Shown here: positions 11,744 through 22,544 of the stretch, piece by piece
How positions within the stretch are numbered: position 1 is the first letter of the stretch
Layout of the letters: each line of letters begins with the position of its first letter
NCBI GenBank assembly: GCA_036346225.1
Contig: JARFIW010001469.1
Coordinates: forward strand, 14,974,001 to 15,038,000
DNA length: 64,000 bases
From: Platerodrilus igneus
Taxonomy: Eukaryota; Arthropoda; Insecta; Coleoptera; Lycidae
Direction: 5' to 3'
Made by a program: the position numbers and the translations under genes
The notes under the pieces: generated by a model
Told to the model about the DNA's origin: nothing
What the model saw: only the letters and a program-made list of their open reading frames with translations
The model's database searches: none

Positions 11744-11987
11744 TTTACACGTGATTTTCCAATGCTCCACCCGAAGGCACTACATTGGCCAGGAAGCGAG
11801 TTTTTTTTACCTAGAAAATTTTGAATTTTGCCGAACCCTTGTAATTCCAAGCAAGGTAGGGATCTTTAACGTTCATGACAACACTCACACACGGGACCTC
11901 CATTTTACCTCTCATCCGAACGAGGGTGTATTTATGTGAAAAATGCTCGGCTAACATTTTTCAAGCGGACCATGTCGGGATTCGAAA
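11744..11987 (-). mobile_element. 5'-truncated tRNA-derived SINE with 13-bp target duplication
   Basis: On the minus strand the element starts inside a tRNA B-box-like TTCGAATCCCGAC and ends near AGTGCCTTCGGGTGGAGCATTGG. It is flanked by identical 13-base direct repeats, GATTTTCGATTAC, at 11,731-11,743 and 11,988-12,000. It is about 244 bp and collinear with the longer SINE copy at 35,330-37,563. The tRNA-like head is missing, consistent with 5' truncation during retroposition. The insertion lies in the exon-1-like part of M5. Confidence 0.75.
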
Positions 11988-12970
11988 GATTTTCGATTAC
12001 TGCCATAAAGTGTTGAATGCCGATTCAGACCAGCATAACAGTAAAGCTATCTGTGAGTATTTTATGTGATTATGTTACCGTAAATAGAGTGGTTACAAGT
12101 ATAAAACAGTAGTAGCGGACCTTTAATTATTGACGTGAAGTACGAGTAGTGCATTTTAAATTAATAAAGGTCCGGCTACTACAACACAAAAACCATTAAA
12201 TGGAAGCATGTTATATGGGGTACGCAACTCAAGTAATCGAGTTTGTATGCATGATATATGGAATGGTACTGTGAGACAAGGCGCATAGCTTACATAGGTA
12301 GCAGATGGTAGAGGCCTGGGGATCCGCGGAGCAGCACAGCAAATCAAGACAACGCCGAAGGGTGTTCTGGCACTCATCTCCGACGGGAAGGAAGCCTGAA
12401 GAATCTCCAGGTAATTTATTTAAAATTTCCGTTGCTTTATAAACATTTGTGAAATTTTGTGCTGTATGGTTGATTTTTTTTGGTGGCATATTTATGGTTG
12501 TAGAGACTTATTGTAAAAGATACATGTACTGGACAATTTATTGATGTTAAATATTGAAAAAAGTGTATTTAGAACATCCAAAAATTTAGTCAGGATAAAA
12601 ATTGAATTGTAAGGAGTAAACGGGTCTGTAATTTTTGGTTTTAATTTATGCAAGGTTTAAAAGGCATATACAAACTAAACTAGGTTATAATGAGCTCACC
12701 ATACTCCAGTATGAAGTCAGTTTAGGGTAACATGTGCGGCCCATCTACTCATATTTCATTAAAGCTTGTTTAAAATTTATTAGAAAAATCAAGGACTTTA
12801 AAACATACCATAATTGGGGTTTTATAATTATTGTATCTAACTGTTTTTAACACATGTGAATATAATTTATCTGTTAAAAGGTGTAAATAAAAGGTTGTAT
12901 GTTTGTGGTATTATTTGGTAGTTTTATTGAAGGGTGTGCGAGTGAGAAAGCGATATGTCTGTAAATTTAG

Positions 12971-13037
12971 GTATTCGAGAAAAGGCACAGCTGAGCTAGC
13001 CAGGGAAGCTGAAGGAATTTGAAGGAGAAATAAAAAG
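12971..13037 (+). other. Second exon-like segment of M5
   Basis: A 67-nt segment starts after AATTTAG with GTATTCGAGA and ends in AAAAAG before GTAAGA. Its counterparts are 13,311-13,379 (minus, 69 nt), 58,119-58,191 (minus, 73 nt), 60,866-60,934 (plus, 69 nt) and a looser one at 6,392-6,447. Conserved AG and GT borders in five modules are what make it exon-like; I infer splicing, not coding. Confidence 0.4.
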
Positions 13038-13202
13038 GTAAGAAATTTTAAAGAATTTTATTTTGTTTTTCGAAAAATTTTATGTTGACCCAGTTAAAGC
13101 ATCGATGTTCCAGCTTCGTTCCCGAATTTTTATAGGTTCCACGGCAAAATTTAATGACGGCCCAACGCTGGGGCTCAATGTTAAAACCTTATTCCTCGAC
13201 TT

Positions 13203-13226
13203 CCACGGCAATATATATTGCCGTGG
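13203..13226. repeat. Perfect 24-bp palindrome at an A-to-A hinge
   Basis: CCACGGCAATAT followed by its exact reverse complement. M5 and M6 meet here as inverted arms of about 2.1-2.4 kb, so 10,757-15,315 is one large imperfect palindrome with (TA)n at both outer ends. Confidence 0.85.
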
Positions 13227-15309
13227 ACTTTCCGGAACAAGCTTCTAACATCGAGCACCACAAATTGGGCCAACATAAAATTTAAAAAAAAAATTAAAAA
13301 ATTTTCTTACCCGTCTTGTTGGAACTCGGATTTCTCTGCTCACCTTTGCTAGCTCAGCAATCGGCCTCTTCTTGAATACCTATCTTTAAGTACATAGCTC
13401 TCACACACACACACACCATTTAATGAAATTACCAAAATCATACAACAACCATACAACCTTTTATTTACACATATTAACGGATAAAATATGTACACATGAG
13501 TACAAACGATTTGGTACAATTATTACCAGCTCAATTATTAAATGCTTTAATGTCCTTGGTTTTTAAATTATTTTAACAAAAATTCGAGTAGATATGAGTA
13601 GATGAGCCCCACATGTAACCCTTATTTGCTCATTATAACCCAGTTTTTGTAAATGCTTTTTAAACCTTGCATTATTGAAAACAAATTTACATACCCGTTT
13701 ACTCCTTACAGCCACAGTTTATAGTTTGAATAAACCTTTATTTATCATCAATAAACCCTTTTTTAATAATCAAATTTAATTGTGCAGCACATACCTTTTT
13801 AAGCAAGTTTTAAAAATAATAAATACGCCACCAATAAGTCAAACACACAAAATCAAAATATTACCACAAATGTTTATACAAAACAGAATTTGTAAGTTCG
13901 TTACCTGGACTCACCTATGTTCATCGTCATCGCTGCAGATGGCTACCAGAAACCCTCGTCGATGTGTCTATCTACTACGATGAAGTTTGGATAAACAGAT
14001 CCCCACCATTCAATATCTCCGCTGCCACTCCGGTTCTTCTTCCCAGATATCAGCTTCGTCTCAACAGTAACATTCTATACCAATATTTCATGCATACAAA
14101 TTGATTTCAGTTTCGCTTCCAACAAAATATCATCTCTTCATTCAATAATTTTGTCGTAGTAACGGCACCCTTTATTTAAACAAGCACCAACTCGTGCAAA
14201 CACTCTTATAACTTGCGGTCCGCTACTACAGCTCTTAAGATTTTAACAGGATATTTAATGCAACTTTACTGAACACAATAATTGCTAACCGAAAGCTTTT
14301 GCTATTATAAATTGTAGAACTAAACCCGCATTCAAATCACAATGGAAAGGAAAATAGAGCTTTAATATATTCGTTCGTGTATTTATATTATTTTCAACCC
14401 CCCCTAGTGGAACCTGTTTCATGTGAAAAGCTTGTTTTCGAAACGGCTTCTTAAAATTTTAAACGTAACCGACTATAATTTCTGAAAAATTTCTCCCGTC
14501 CGTCGTGCTGTTTACATAGAATTTCGTTTCCTACCTTACCGTACGCACATATCTCGAAAACTGTTCGTCATCGACCAATGATATAATTTTGTTGTCGTCC
14601 CAACGCTCCACCTATCAGCTATCCATCTCTGTTCTACGCATATCTGTTGTCTTCTTTAGAACCCCTCTTAAGTTACAGAAAATCGATATTGTAATTGGCC
14701 TTCGCCTTTGCACGTATATATCTTACGTGACTTCTATCTAACGCTTCATTTATACTTTTCTTTGTCTGTTTTATATTATCGATTGTTTATTCCACTCACT
14801 CCTTAAGGTACTGGTTATTGTAACAGCTTATCCAAATTGACCGTTGAAAACAAATTCTATGGAATTTTGTACTAACGTTCATTTTCTATTCTACGAACCT
14901 GACATATAACAACTGGTGTTTCTTGAAACAACCGACCTTTGAAAATAACAATTTTTGGTTTTTTCGCTTCGTAGTATTTGTATAACCGAACGTTGGCTTT
15001 TTAAAATGAACAACATTTGCGTTTGAAATTATTGATTTTTTATGCAAGCACGCTCCGTTCTTGCTTCCATGCGTTTGATTGAGAGTTGTTATAATTTTTT
15101 TATGCATATCCTTGAGCTTCTTTATGTACTCTAAAACTTTCTTCCCTTATATAATTTTCACATTCCAATTTAAATATAGAAAAATACCTTAATACCCGTC
15201 CGTTTTCACTATATAAATTAATTAATTTGGCGCGTAGTTAATTTGCTCCTATTTCTATACACACGGTTGCTAAAATTTTATTGTCTACACCTATTTACTC
15301 TTTAAATCC

Positions 15310-15315
<6 letters not shown>
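13215..15315 (-). mobile_element. TA-hinged module M6 (A-end left, B-end right)
   Basis: Inverted partner of M5, about 2.1 kb. On the minus strand: B-end CCACAACAA-type next to (TA)n, TATAAATA at 14,387-14,380, donor-like GTCCAG|GTAACG with last exon base at about 13,905, acceptor ATAG before GTATTC at 13,379, and second donor ACGG|GTAAGA at 13,311. A short (CA)n lies near 13,403-13,416. The minus-strand ORF at 14,886-15,107 lies in the conserved B-half, is not open in M5, and is unlikely to be a gene. Confidence 0.63.
14380..14387 (-). promoter_or_regulatory. TATA box (TATAAATA) of module M6
   Basis: The plus strand reads TATTTATA. The donor-like site lies about 475 bases downstream on the minus strand, close to the spacing in M1, M2 and M9. 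Function inferred from conservation of position. Confidence 0.5.

Positions 15316-15350
<35 letters not shown>
15316..15350. repeat. (TA)n tract closing the left module array
   Basis: About 35 bases of TA dinucleotides after CCACAACAA. To its right the sequence changes to a reverse-transcriptase remnant unrelated to the modules. Confidence 0.9.
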
Positions 15351-15353
<3 letters not shown>

Positions 15354-15369
15354 TTTGAGGCTGTGATGG

Positions 15370-15790
15370 GAATCAAGAAAGCCTTTAAGGAGAAGCATAT
15401 TAGATTTGTTTGGAGATAAAGGCTATTTGTTTATGACGGACCACTAGTCGATAAAGTTCATAAAATTGCTGCTGTAGATTCTGTGAAAGCCCGCAGTTTT
15501 CATGTGTCAGGAAGGCGATGTCGTTGGCATATGCAAAAGTGGATGTATTGGGTATTTAGATCCAGGAGGGGGTTGATTTATAGATTCTAAAATATAGAGG
15601 AAGAGCGTGAGCCTTGAGGACATCCTTGTGTTAAATGTTTAGAGACGGAATAGGAGTTTAAGGAAAGGGTGGCAGTTCGAGAGATTAGGCAGGATTTTAT
15701 AATATAAAAAAGGTTAGAGAGAAAATTGGCAATTCGGCATTGATTTAGAAGGTTTGGCCACCAAAGAGGTCAACGGCTGAATAAATATCG
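15370..15790 (-). pseudogene. Decayed R1-clade-like reverse transcriptase fragment
   Basis: Hidden on the minus strand in shifting frames. Reading down from about 15,780: LWWPNLLNQCRIANFLSNL, a segment like FYIIKSCLISRTATLSLNSY, then SVSKHLTQGCPQGS (RT motif B), NPLLDLNTQYIHFC and, after a frame change, FAYANDIAFL (motif C). Jockey/R1-type LINEs have this order and spacing. The catalytic pair of motif C reads N-D instead of D-D, and stops and frameshifts interrupt it. Only about 140 codons of palm domain remain. It is a dead fragment abutting a (TA)n tract. Confidence 0.75.
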
Positions 15791-17184
15791 AATAACAAGG
15801 ATGTTACATATTTATAGTAACACTTTTATTAAATCCCTTTACGTTTACTTGGAAAAGTCTTTAAACTTTCTTTATCTAATAAAGCTTCTGGGCGCCAACC
15901 CACGTGTATATTCCCAATTAAAAACTGTCCGGCCTGTCCGAGACACGGTTTAGCAGTTTGCACTACACCTAGAGGTCTATAGAACTTTGCTTACATCCTT
16001 TTCACCCCTTTCTGTTAATCTACTATGAACATAAATAAGAAAAACTGCACGTCTTGTACTTCTAACCTATATTATCAAACATGATTATCACATCAATAGG
16101 CCAAGTATGCGTATAACTAAAAAAAGAACTTAAATTTATCAATGATAAACGTTCAAACAATTTAATTTCTGCGTTCTATTTTTCCTCTACAATAATATGC
16201 TTTTCCATATGAAAATTTAAGTGTATACAACGTTTTAAATAAGCGTGCACCAACATATCGTCCTTCTTAATAATAAGTTTTGCACTTTCTTATTATTAGC
16301 ACCAACTGCAATTATATGATATAAAACAGCTTGAAATATTTATAAGATAAAGAACAGATATTCAATAGACTTACAGTATTTGTTTGTTATAAAAAAGTGT
16401 TTATCGACCTTCTAAATGTATGCATGGCTGCAGGTAGATTAATTATTCCAACTCGCGTTCGCCCACATGGCGATGGTTGCGTGTCAATTCAATACGAAGC
16501 TCTGCTCTGCTGTCTGGTCTCCAATAACTGAAAATGAGTCTCCCACGTTTTATGATCCGTCGGTTTTGTAAGTCTCAATGCTCCAAGGTTATTACACCAT
16601 GTTATTGTTCTCACGGATTGTGCGTCTAAAGTCGACGTGAATGTTATTCTATCCGTGTGAACTCTTAATTCTTCCCATGATTTACATGTAGCACATTAAT
16701 TTTTATGTCTGGTTGTAAAATTATTGTGGTTATAAGGTGTGCCGGTCCAATTTTGTGATTTAATTGTTTATTTTTGAACTCGTATGAAGTGTACAAATAC
16801 TTAATATGCCGGTTTTTTCCCGAGTGTCTATTTGTATTTTTCTAAATTTAATACGAAGAGTGTAAAATACCGATAGTCGTTATCATATTTTATATATTTG
16901 GTTTTAATATTTTTATTTTTTATCCTAATTTAATATTATATTGAAATATACATGTTAATAGATGTACACTAGCAAAACTTCTATAAATTTTTTAGGGTGC
17001 TTCAGTGCTAAGAGCTCATTTAACTAACTAAATTCCCTACTCTTCCTTTTTCCCTTTTCTACTACCTAATGTTGCTTAAATGACTAACTCACGTTATAAA
17101 TGATTTTGGTATAAATGCAGTTGTTGGTTAAATTAATGTTTCCTTTATCCAAAGAAAGTAAATGCATTCTAATACAATTTTCAG
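15791..17184. other. Unassigned region upstream of the P450 exons
   Basis: No coding similarity and no upstream P450 exon found. At about 15,892-15,903 the minus strand reads GGGTTGGCGCCCAGAAG, resembling the TGGCGCC primer-binding site that follows many LTRs. The stretch from there to about 16,880 could therefore be an old minus-strand LTR, but I could not find its ends. The GC-richer part at 16,440-16,680 is unexplained. Confidence 0.25.
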
Positions 17185-18104
17185 TTTATAGGAGTGCGAT
17201 TGATAAGTCAAAAACTGTGCAATTTCTACAAGTGCCTTGTTGTTGATTCAATCCAGCTGCGTAAAAATAACAACATAAAGCATCCAGATATGATCAACTT
17301 GTTAATGGAGGCGCAAAAAGACAACCAACAAATTGATGAAGATGACAGTACTGATTTTTATATACAAAAAGGAGAATATCTAAATAATTTTCCACAAACC
17401 ACTCACTTTACTTATGACCTAATTACAGCAATTGTTATTAATTTTCTTGGTGCTGGTTATGACAGTGTTGTGACATTACTGTCGTTTATGCTACACGAAC
17501 TAGCTTTAAATACTACAGCTCAGGCACAGTTACAAAAAGAAATCGATGAAGTTTATGAAGAATGCAACGGTAGTCCATCGTACGAGGTCGTAATGAAAAT
17601 GCAGTACCTTGATATGTGTATTTATGGTACGTAGCAATTCTTAGGTATTTTTTTTCATTCTAAAACTTTGCAGAAACTTTAAGGAAATGGCCGTCGGCAA
17701 TGTTTCTAGAACGCAGTTGTTCAAAACCCTACACAATTCAACCTACAATGCCGCACGAAAAACCAATTCATTTAAAATTGGGCGATCCAATTAGCATTTC
17801 AATCTTTGGACTACACTACGATTCTGCGTATTATCCTAATCCAGACAAGTTTGACCCCGAACGGTTTAGTAGTGAAAACAGATCAAAAATTAGCCCTTAT
17901 GTTTTTCTTCCGTTTGGTATTGGACCTAGATTTTGTATAGGCAATCGATATGCACTAGTTCAAGTTAAAATTTGTATGTTCTATTTTCTACAAAAATATT
18001 CAGTAGATGTTTCGAAGAAAACTAGTATTCCGCTTAGAATGATTAGGAAGTACTTTCAACTGCACCCCAAAAATGGAATTTGGTTGAAAATTCAAAAAAG
18101 GTAA
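17185..18104 (+). CDS. Cytochrome P450, CYP9-like, 3' part of gene (two exons)
   Basis: Haem-thiolate monooxygenase. CYP9 enzymes are microsomal and oxidise plant toxins and insecticides using P450 reductase. Exon 17,185-17,626 follows TTTTCAG and opens with FIGVRLISQKLCNFY. Exon 17,674-18,104 ends at TAA. A 47-nt GT-AG intron lies between them, and splicing restores the K-helix motif ETLRKWP. Also visible are DMINLLMEAQ, the I-helix AGYDSVVT, PDKFDPERFS and the haem loop FLPFGIGPRFCIG with its cysteine. About 290 codons cover only the C-terminal 55-60% of a usual 500-530 aa protein. The N-terminal exons, including the membrane anchor, are not seen in the preceding 1.4 kb, which ends in transposon DNA. 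The I-helix Thr expected after the acidic residue is Ser. An AATAAA lies at about 18,144. It is either a gene with distant 5' exons or a 5'-deleted relic; no internal stops. Confidence 0.88.
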
Positions 18105-18143
18105 ATGGTAAATTCTAGATATTTTATTCAAAATGTAAACAAA

Positions 18144-18149
18144 AATAAA
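18144..18149 (+). terminator. Polyadenylation signal of the P450 fragment
   Basis: AATAAA lies about 40 bases downstream of the stop codon at 18,104, in AT-rich sequence. A usual position for an insect 3' UTR; assignment by position only. Confidence 0.5.
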
Positions 18150-18447
18150 CTTTACACAAATGTCTTTTTACTTTAATAATGAGCGTTGTTAAAAGTGGAC
18201 TGTTTTGAATTTTTATTTGGACACAATAGGTTTACTCGATCTGTTATTTGTATTCAATTGCAACCAGATTTCTATCAAGGAGCATTAATAAATGAGGTAC
18301 TATTTCATAAGGCTCACCCAAATCCAACTGCAACTGCTTCCAGCGCGCGCTTATGTTGATACTTGTATATAAACCACCTCAAACGATGTTGCTCACCAAT
18401 AGAAGACCAGCGGTTGCATTTAAGACTGGGGAAATTCTCCCCTTATT

Positions 18448-18700
18448 CTTCTGGCACAATCTTAGATAGGCCATCTTTTTTTTTTAATTTTGGAAGTGGT
18501 GTTGGTTTTAAAAAAATCAAAGAAGATAATGACATAAAAATCAAAATTGTGAATTTAATTTTGAACATTTTAGAATTTGTTTATAGCTGAAATATTGTAG
18601 TAATTTTTATACCATCATCTTCAGAATACTTTATTGTTATGAAATGCACCAAAAAATAAATTGTTTTGTTGAATTTTCCTATCTATGATTGTGCCAGAAG
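18448..18700. mobile_element. Possible MITE with 23-bp inverted repeats
   Basis: TTCTGGCACAATCTTAGATAGG at about 18,449-18,470 recurs, one base different, as its reverse complement at 18,679-18,700. They enclose about 210 bases of AT-rich sequence. The arms could be terminal inverted repeats of a small non-autonomous DNA element, but I could not identify a target duplication. The ORF at 18,363-18,590 crosses this structure and is not a gene. Confidence 0.4.
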
Positions 18701-20229
18701 TATTTTCCATAAGCGCAGTGTGGATTTAAACTAGTCGGTATGCGGAAACATTCCCAACAGTTCACCAAGTTTTACGAAGATGTCCCTAGGTTATTTTTAT
18801 GAAAGTGGGTGTATCGCAATTAGACGTGACTGCATCAAGCATTTTCTGCATCCGTTAATGTAAAATGGAGAACGATGATCGTCGGTAAGTGTATCAAACC
18901 AAAGCAATAGTGTTTAAAGCTCATTGGATAGATAATCTAACAGCTAGCTGGACATACTATTCAACTCCACGTGGACCGAATATAATAAGACAACTGATAT
19001 TGTGTACGGCTATTAATAGTTTGCTTTTGTTAGATATGCACAACAGCAATCTCAATATGAATTAGACTTTATAGTTTTAATAATTAGTAAATAACTTCAC
19101 AAAGCATTATTTAGTTAGACTTTATTGTTATTTTAAAATAAAAACCTTGAAGGTGCTTAGGTATAAGTTAAAATTTTAGGCTTGCCGATGCTTGTTTTAT
19201 GGTTTATAAAAGAGCCTTTCTTAGCAACTCACCGCATTCAGGAATGTCCCAGAAGAGCTTATTTGATCAATATCTTACACCAATAAAAATTGATAGTTAC
19301 GCTTTCAATTTTCGTTGAAAATATATATTCGTGGTAATGAATTTATTCGTTTCTGATATTTTGAACACATTTATATATGGGCAAAATTATTGAGCAAGCA
19401 ATATTCTTATAATCTAATTTAGAAATGTTTTCTAAGCGGGCGCTGCAATGTGTTTTTGTATACAGTTCTATACTCTGAGTTTCTTATATCTTGGCTATGT
19501 AGATTAGAATGGACAGGCAACATTTATGAAAAATGTTTTCTTTAGGTGTCCATGACTCCATGTTTATTTTTGCATGTTGGATAGGTTTTTCAAGAATGTC
19601 CTCTTTCGTGCAGGAGCTGTAAATTTGTTTGTGTGTTGTTTATTGTTCTAATTCTTTTTGTATAGTGATCCTGGGTGTATGTGTGTAAATGAAAATGAAC
19701 AAGCTAAAATTTTCAAAAATAGATTTTTAATGGTAATGCACGGCTGCGACGCTTCAGTTGTGACATTATGTACATTGGCACCATCAATAAAAAGCGAGAT
19801 TGAATGACTAACACAAATGCCGTGGTTGTGCTTTATGTATCGAGTAATGTGAAATTTGTTCGAGATTTTGTGGTGCAATGTAATGTTTATGTTATAAATT
19901 TGGCAAGAATATAAGTTTTGTTAGTGTGGCAATTTGTTAGTATTAAGATTTGTTCATTTGTTTACTGCATACTCTGAAGTTTGCCGGCGAAGATTAAAAT
20001 TTGTCAGAGAAGTTGACTTCTGCAGTAGTTTACAGTAAAAGTGAGTTTGTTGAAAATCGATGTGTTGGACAACTATAGTATAAAATAAAGTTTTTGGTCT
20101 AAATTCTAAATACGTGCATATTGTCGAAATTTTTAATTAAAAACCCGTTTTATGTCAGGATGTGTAGCAATGTAAACACCCTATTCGAACATGATGGAAG
20201 AAGATATACCTAGAAAGCACCATGTAATA
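18701..20229. other. Unassigned AT-rich region
   Basis: No gene, RNA or recognised element seen. The small minus-strand ORF at 19,648-19,878 lacks any domain or splice context. This is the longest stretch near the P450 without clear transposon signature, so it may be unique intergenic DNA. Confidence 0.3.
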
Positions 20230-22128
20230 ACGTTAGATACCAAATAAATTATATTTTAATTAAACAAAGATTTAGAAACCAAGTTAAAAACTGTCGTAGT
20301 TATCCAGGGGCTGACATAGACAGCGATCATAACTTAGTTAAATTGCAGTGTAATCTAAAATTCAATAAATTGAGAAAGCCTAAAAGAGAGGGATGGGATT
20401 TAGGTAAGCTTAATGATAGTGAGGTAAAAGAGGAATATAAACAAGTATTAGATAATAAGATCAAAGGGATAACTATAGAAGGGAACTTAGAAAATAGGAA
20501 GATAGGAAGAAATATAATGGTATTACAGATGAGAATAATGAGCTTCTAATAAATAAAGTTGAGGTAGCAAATAGATGGAAAAGATATTTAAAAATTTATA
20601 TAAGAAAGACGAAATGGATGAACGAACAAGAAGAGGATATAGAAATAGAGTTCTCAATATTAAAAAAGGAATTTGATATAGCTATTAGGGATCTTAAACT
20701 AAACAAAGCGATGGAGGTAGACGACATACCCGCAGAATTAATAAAATATGCAAGTCAGAAAACTTTAGACACATTATATGAACTAGTAAAAGTAATATAT
20801 GACACAGCTGAGGTCCCAATAGATTTAAAAAAAATATTATTATCCTAATCCCAAAAAAGTCAGGAGTTGATAGGTGTGAGATTTTTAGAAGAGTTAGTTC
20901 AACTTTCCATGCTTCCAAAATACTAATAATAATAGTTAAAAATAGAGTAGAAGCATTGACTGAGAATTATTTAGATGAAGACCAATACGGTTTTCGTAAA
21001 AACAGAGGCACTAGAGAACCGACACTAATGATTAGGGTAATTATCGAAAAAAGGTTACAAAAAAACAAAAAGAATCATTTGTCGATTTAGAAAAAGCATT
21101 TGAAAGGATTAATTGCATTGTTATGTTCAGGGTTTTGCGAAAAATAGGAATCTCTCATAGGGATAGAAAAATTATTTACAGTCTGTATAAAAATCAAAGT
21201 GTAGTAATTAGATTTGATGAAATCGAAAAGGAAGCTAAGATTAGAAATGGTGTTAGACAGGGCTGTACACAATCTCCCTTGATTTTTAATGTTTATATTG
21301 AGGAAGCTTTAAACTTAGCTACAGAGAGAAAAGGGATAGGTATTAGTGCCAGGGACAGAAAATAGACATGTTACATTTTGCAGATGATATAGCCATTATA
21401 GCAGAGTCTAGAAAAGAGTTAGGAGAGTTTTTAAATATTTTAGATAAGATAGTACAGAGTAACTATAGTATGAGAATTAACTCAGGAAAGACAAAGATAA
21501 TGACAAGTGAGTTACAGCCTAGTTCTAAACCAAAATTAAAAATAGATAATACCGAGTTAGAGGAGGTAGACAAATTTTGCTATGTAGATAGTATAATTAC
21601 AAAGGACGGACGTAGCAGAAGGGATTAGTAGCTAGAATAGCTCAAGCTAGAAAAATGTTTTTAAAAAAGAAAGACTTACTAATAGCAAATAGTATTAGTT
21701 TAGATAATAGAAAAAGTTTCGTAAAGTCGTACGTATGGACCGTTCTACTATACGGTAGTGAGACTTGGACAATTAAAGAGGTAGATAAGAAAAAGATAGA
21801 AGCTTTTGAAACTTGATGTTATAGGCGAATGTTAAAGATTAGTTGGACAGATAGAGTAACAAATGAGGAAATCTATAGAAGGATAGGTGAGGAACCCTTT
21901 ATGTGGAAACGATTAAAGGTCAGGAAAGATAGAATGATAGGGCACCAATTAAGATACGAAGGACTAGGGTTTTATATTATAGACTACCAAATAAAAATAG
22001 AGTAGGAAGGCCTAGACAAAGCTATATTAGTCAGATTATTAGAGATTTAGGTTGTGAAGGGTATGTAGACCTTTATAGACTAGCTCAGAATAGAAAAGAA
22101 TTTAGAGCTGTATCAAACCGGCGCTAGG
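20230..22128 (+). pseudogene. Decayed APE-type LINE: endonuclease tail, reverse transcriptase, C-terminal region
   Basis: A 5'-truncated endonuclease/RT polyprotein broken by several frameshifts. It begins with the end of the APE-like endonuclease (RNQVKNCRSYPGADIDSDHN; catalytic-region SDH). There follow an RT thumb-approach segment (LKLNKAMEVDDIPAELIKYA, about 20,690), QYGFRKNRGTRE (about 20,985), motif A FVDLEKAFERI (about 21,077), motif B NGVRQGCTQSPLIFN (about 21,247) and motif C MLHFADDIAII (from 21,368, both Asp kept). The C-terminal region includes RRMLKISWTDR near 21,825 and ends GRPRQSYISQIIRDLGCEGY...LAQNRKEF, stop near 22,128. Family: non-LTR retrotransposons annotated in insects as endonuclease-reverse transcriptase. 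A second 3' fragment lies at 24,140-24,266. Confidence 0.85.
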
Positions 22129-22468
22129 TAAGTTCAAAAAGAAAACAAAACGAAAATAAATAAAGAAATAAAAATCAGTTAACTAAATGTCACCATGACA
22201 AAACTTACAATTAGTTAGCGGTCTGGCATGTTGGTAGCGATTCGTTGCTTAAGCCTTACCATATCATATAATTTAACACTTTTCTATTTTTGGATGGGAT
22301 ATATAGGTAATATTTTATTTCCTTATAAATGGGATTCATATAAATATGTTGGATTTCTTTAACAACCATTAGGTTGCTAATATCTATGTAGAGCCAGGTA
22401 GATAGGAAAAAGATAGAAGGAAGTTCGCCCATTGTTGCTTAAATTTATTTCTTATTTATAATTTGCTT

Positions 22469-22472
<4 letters not shown>
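22129..22472. other. LINE 3' flank, no gene seen
   Basis: AT-rich sequence between the LINE stop codon and the (TA)n. The first part is A-rich and may be LINE 3' UTR or tail. Nothing else recognised. Confidence 0.3.

Positions 22473-22510
<38 letters not shown>
22473..22510. repeat. (TA)n left of the Penelope-like element
   Basis: About 38 bases of TA. With the (TA)n starting at 24,041 it brackets the Penelope-like element, as expected if that element inserted into a TA microsatellite. Confidence 0.9.
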
Positions 22511-22513
<3 letters not shown>

Positions 22514-22544
22514 TTCTAATATATTCCTGGACGTATTAATATGT

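Larger units (their letters stand above)
10757..13214 (+). mobile_element. TA-hinged module M5 (B-end left, A-end right)
   Basis: Best-preserved module, about 2.46 kb including a SINE. The B-end is GTTGTGGATTC with CCCTGTATATAG at about 10,808. CATAAATA lies at 11,680-11,687. The exon-1-like segment ends at 12,410 in CTCCAG|GTAATT; it is about 720 bases from the TATA box, or about 465 without the SINE and its target duplication. The second exon-like segment, 12,971-13,037 (67 nt), lies between AATTTAG and AAAAAG|GTAAGA and contains GCTGAGCTAGCCAG. The A-end near 13,080-13,200 has two CCCA..GGGG units. M6 is its inverted partner. No frame is open across the predicted exons. Confidence 0.65.
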
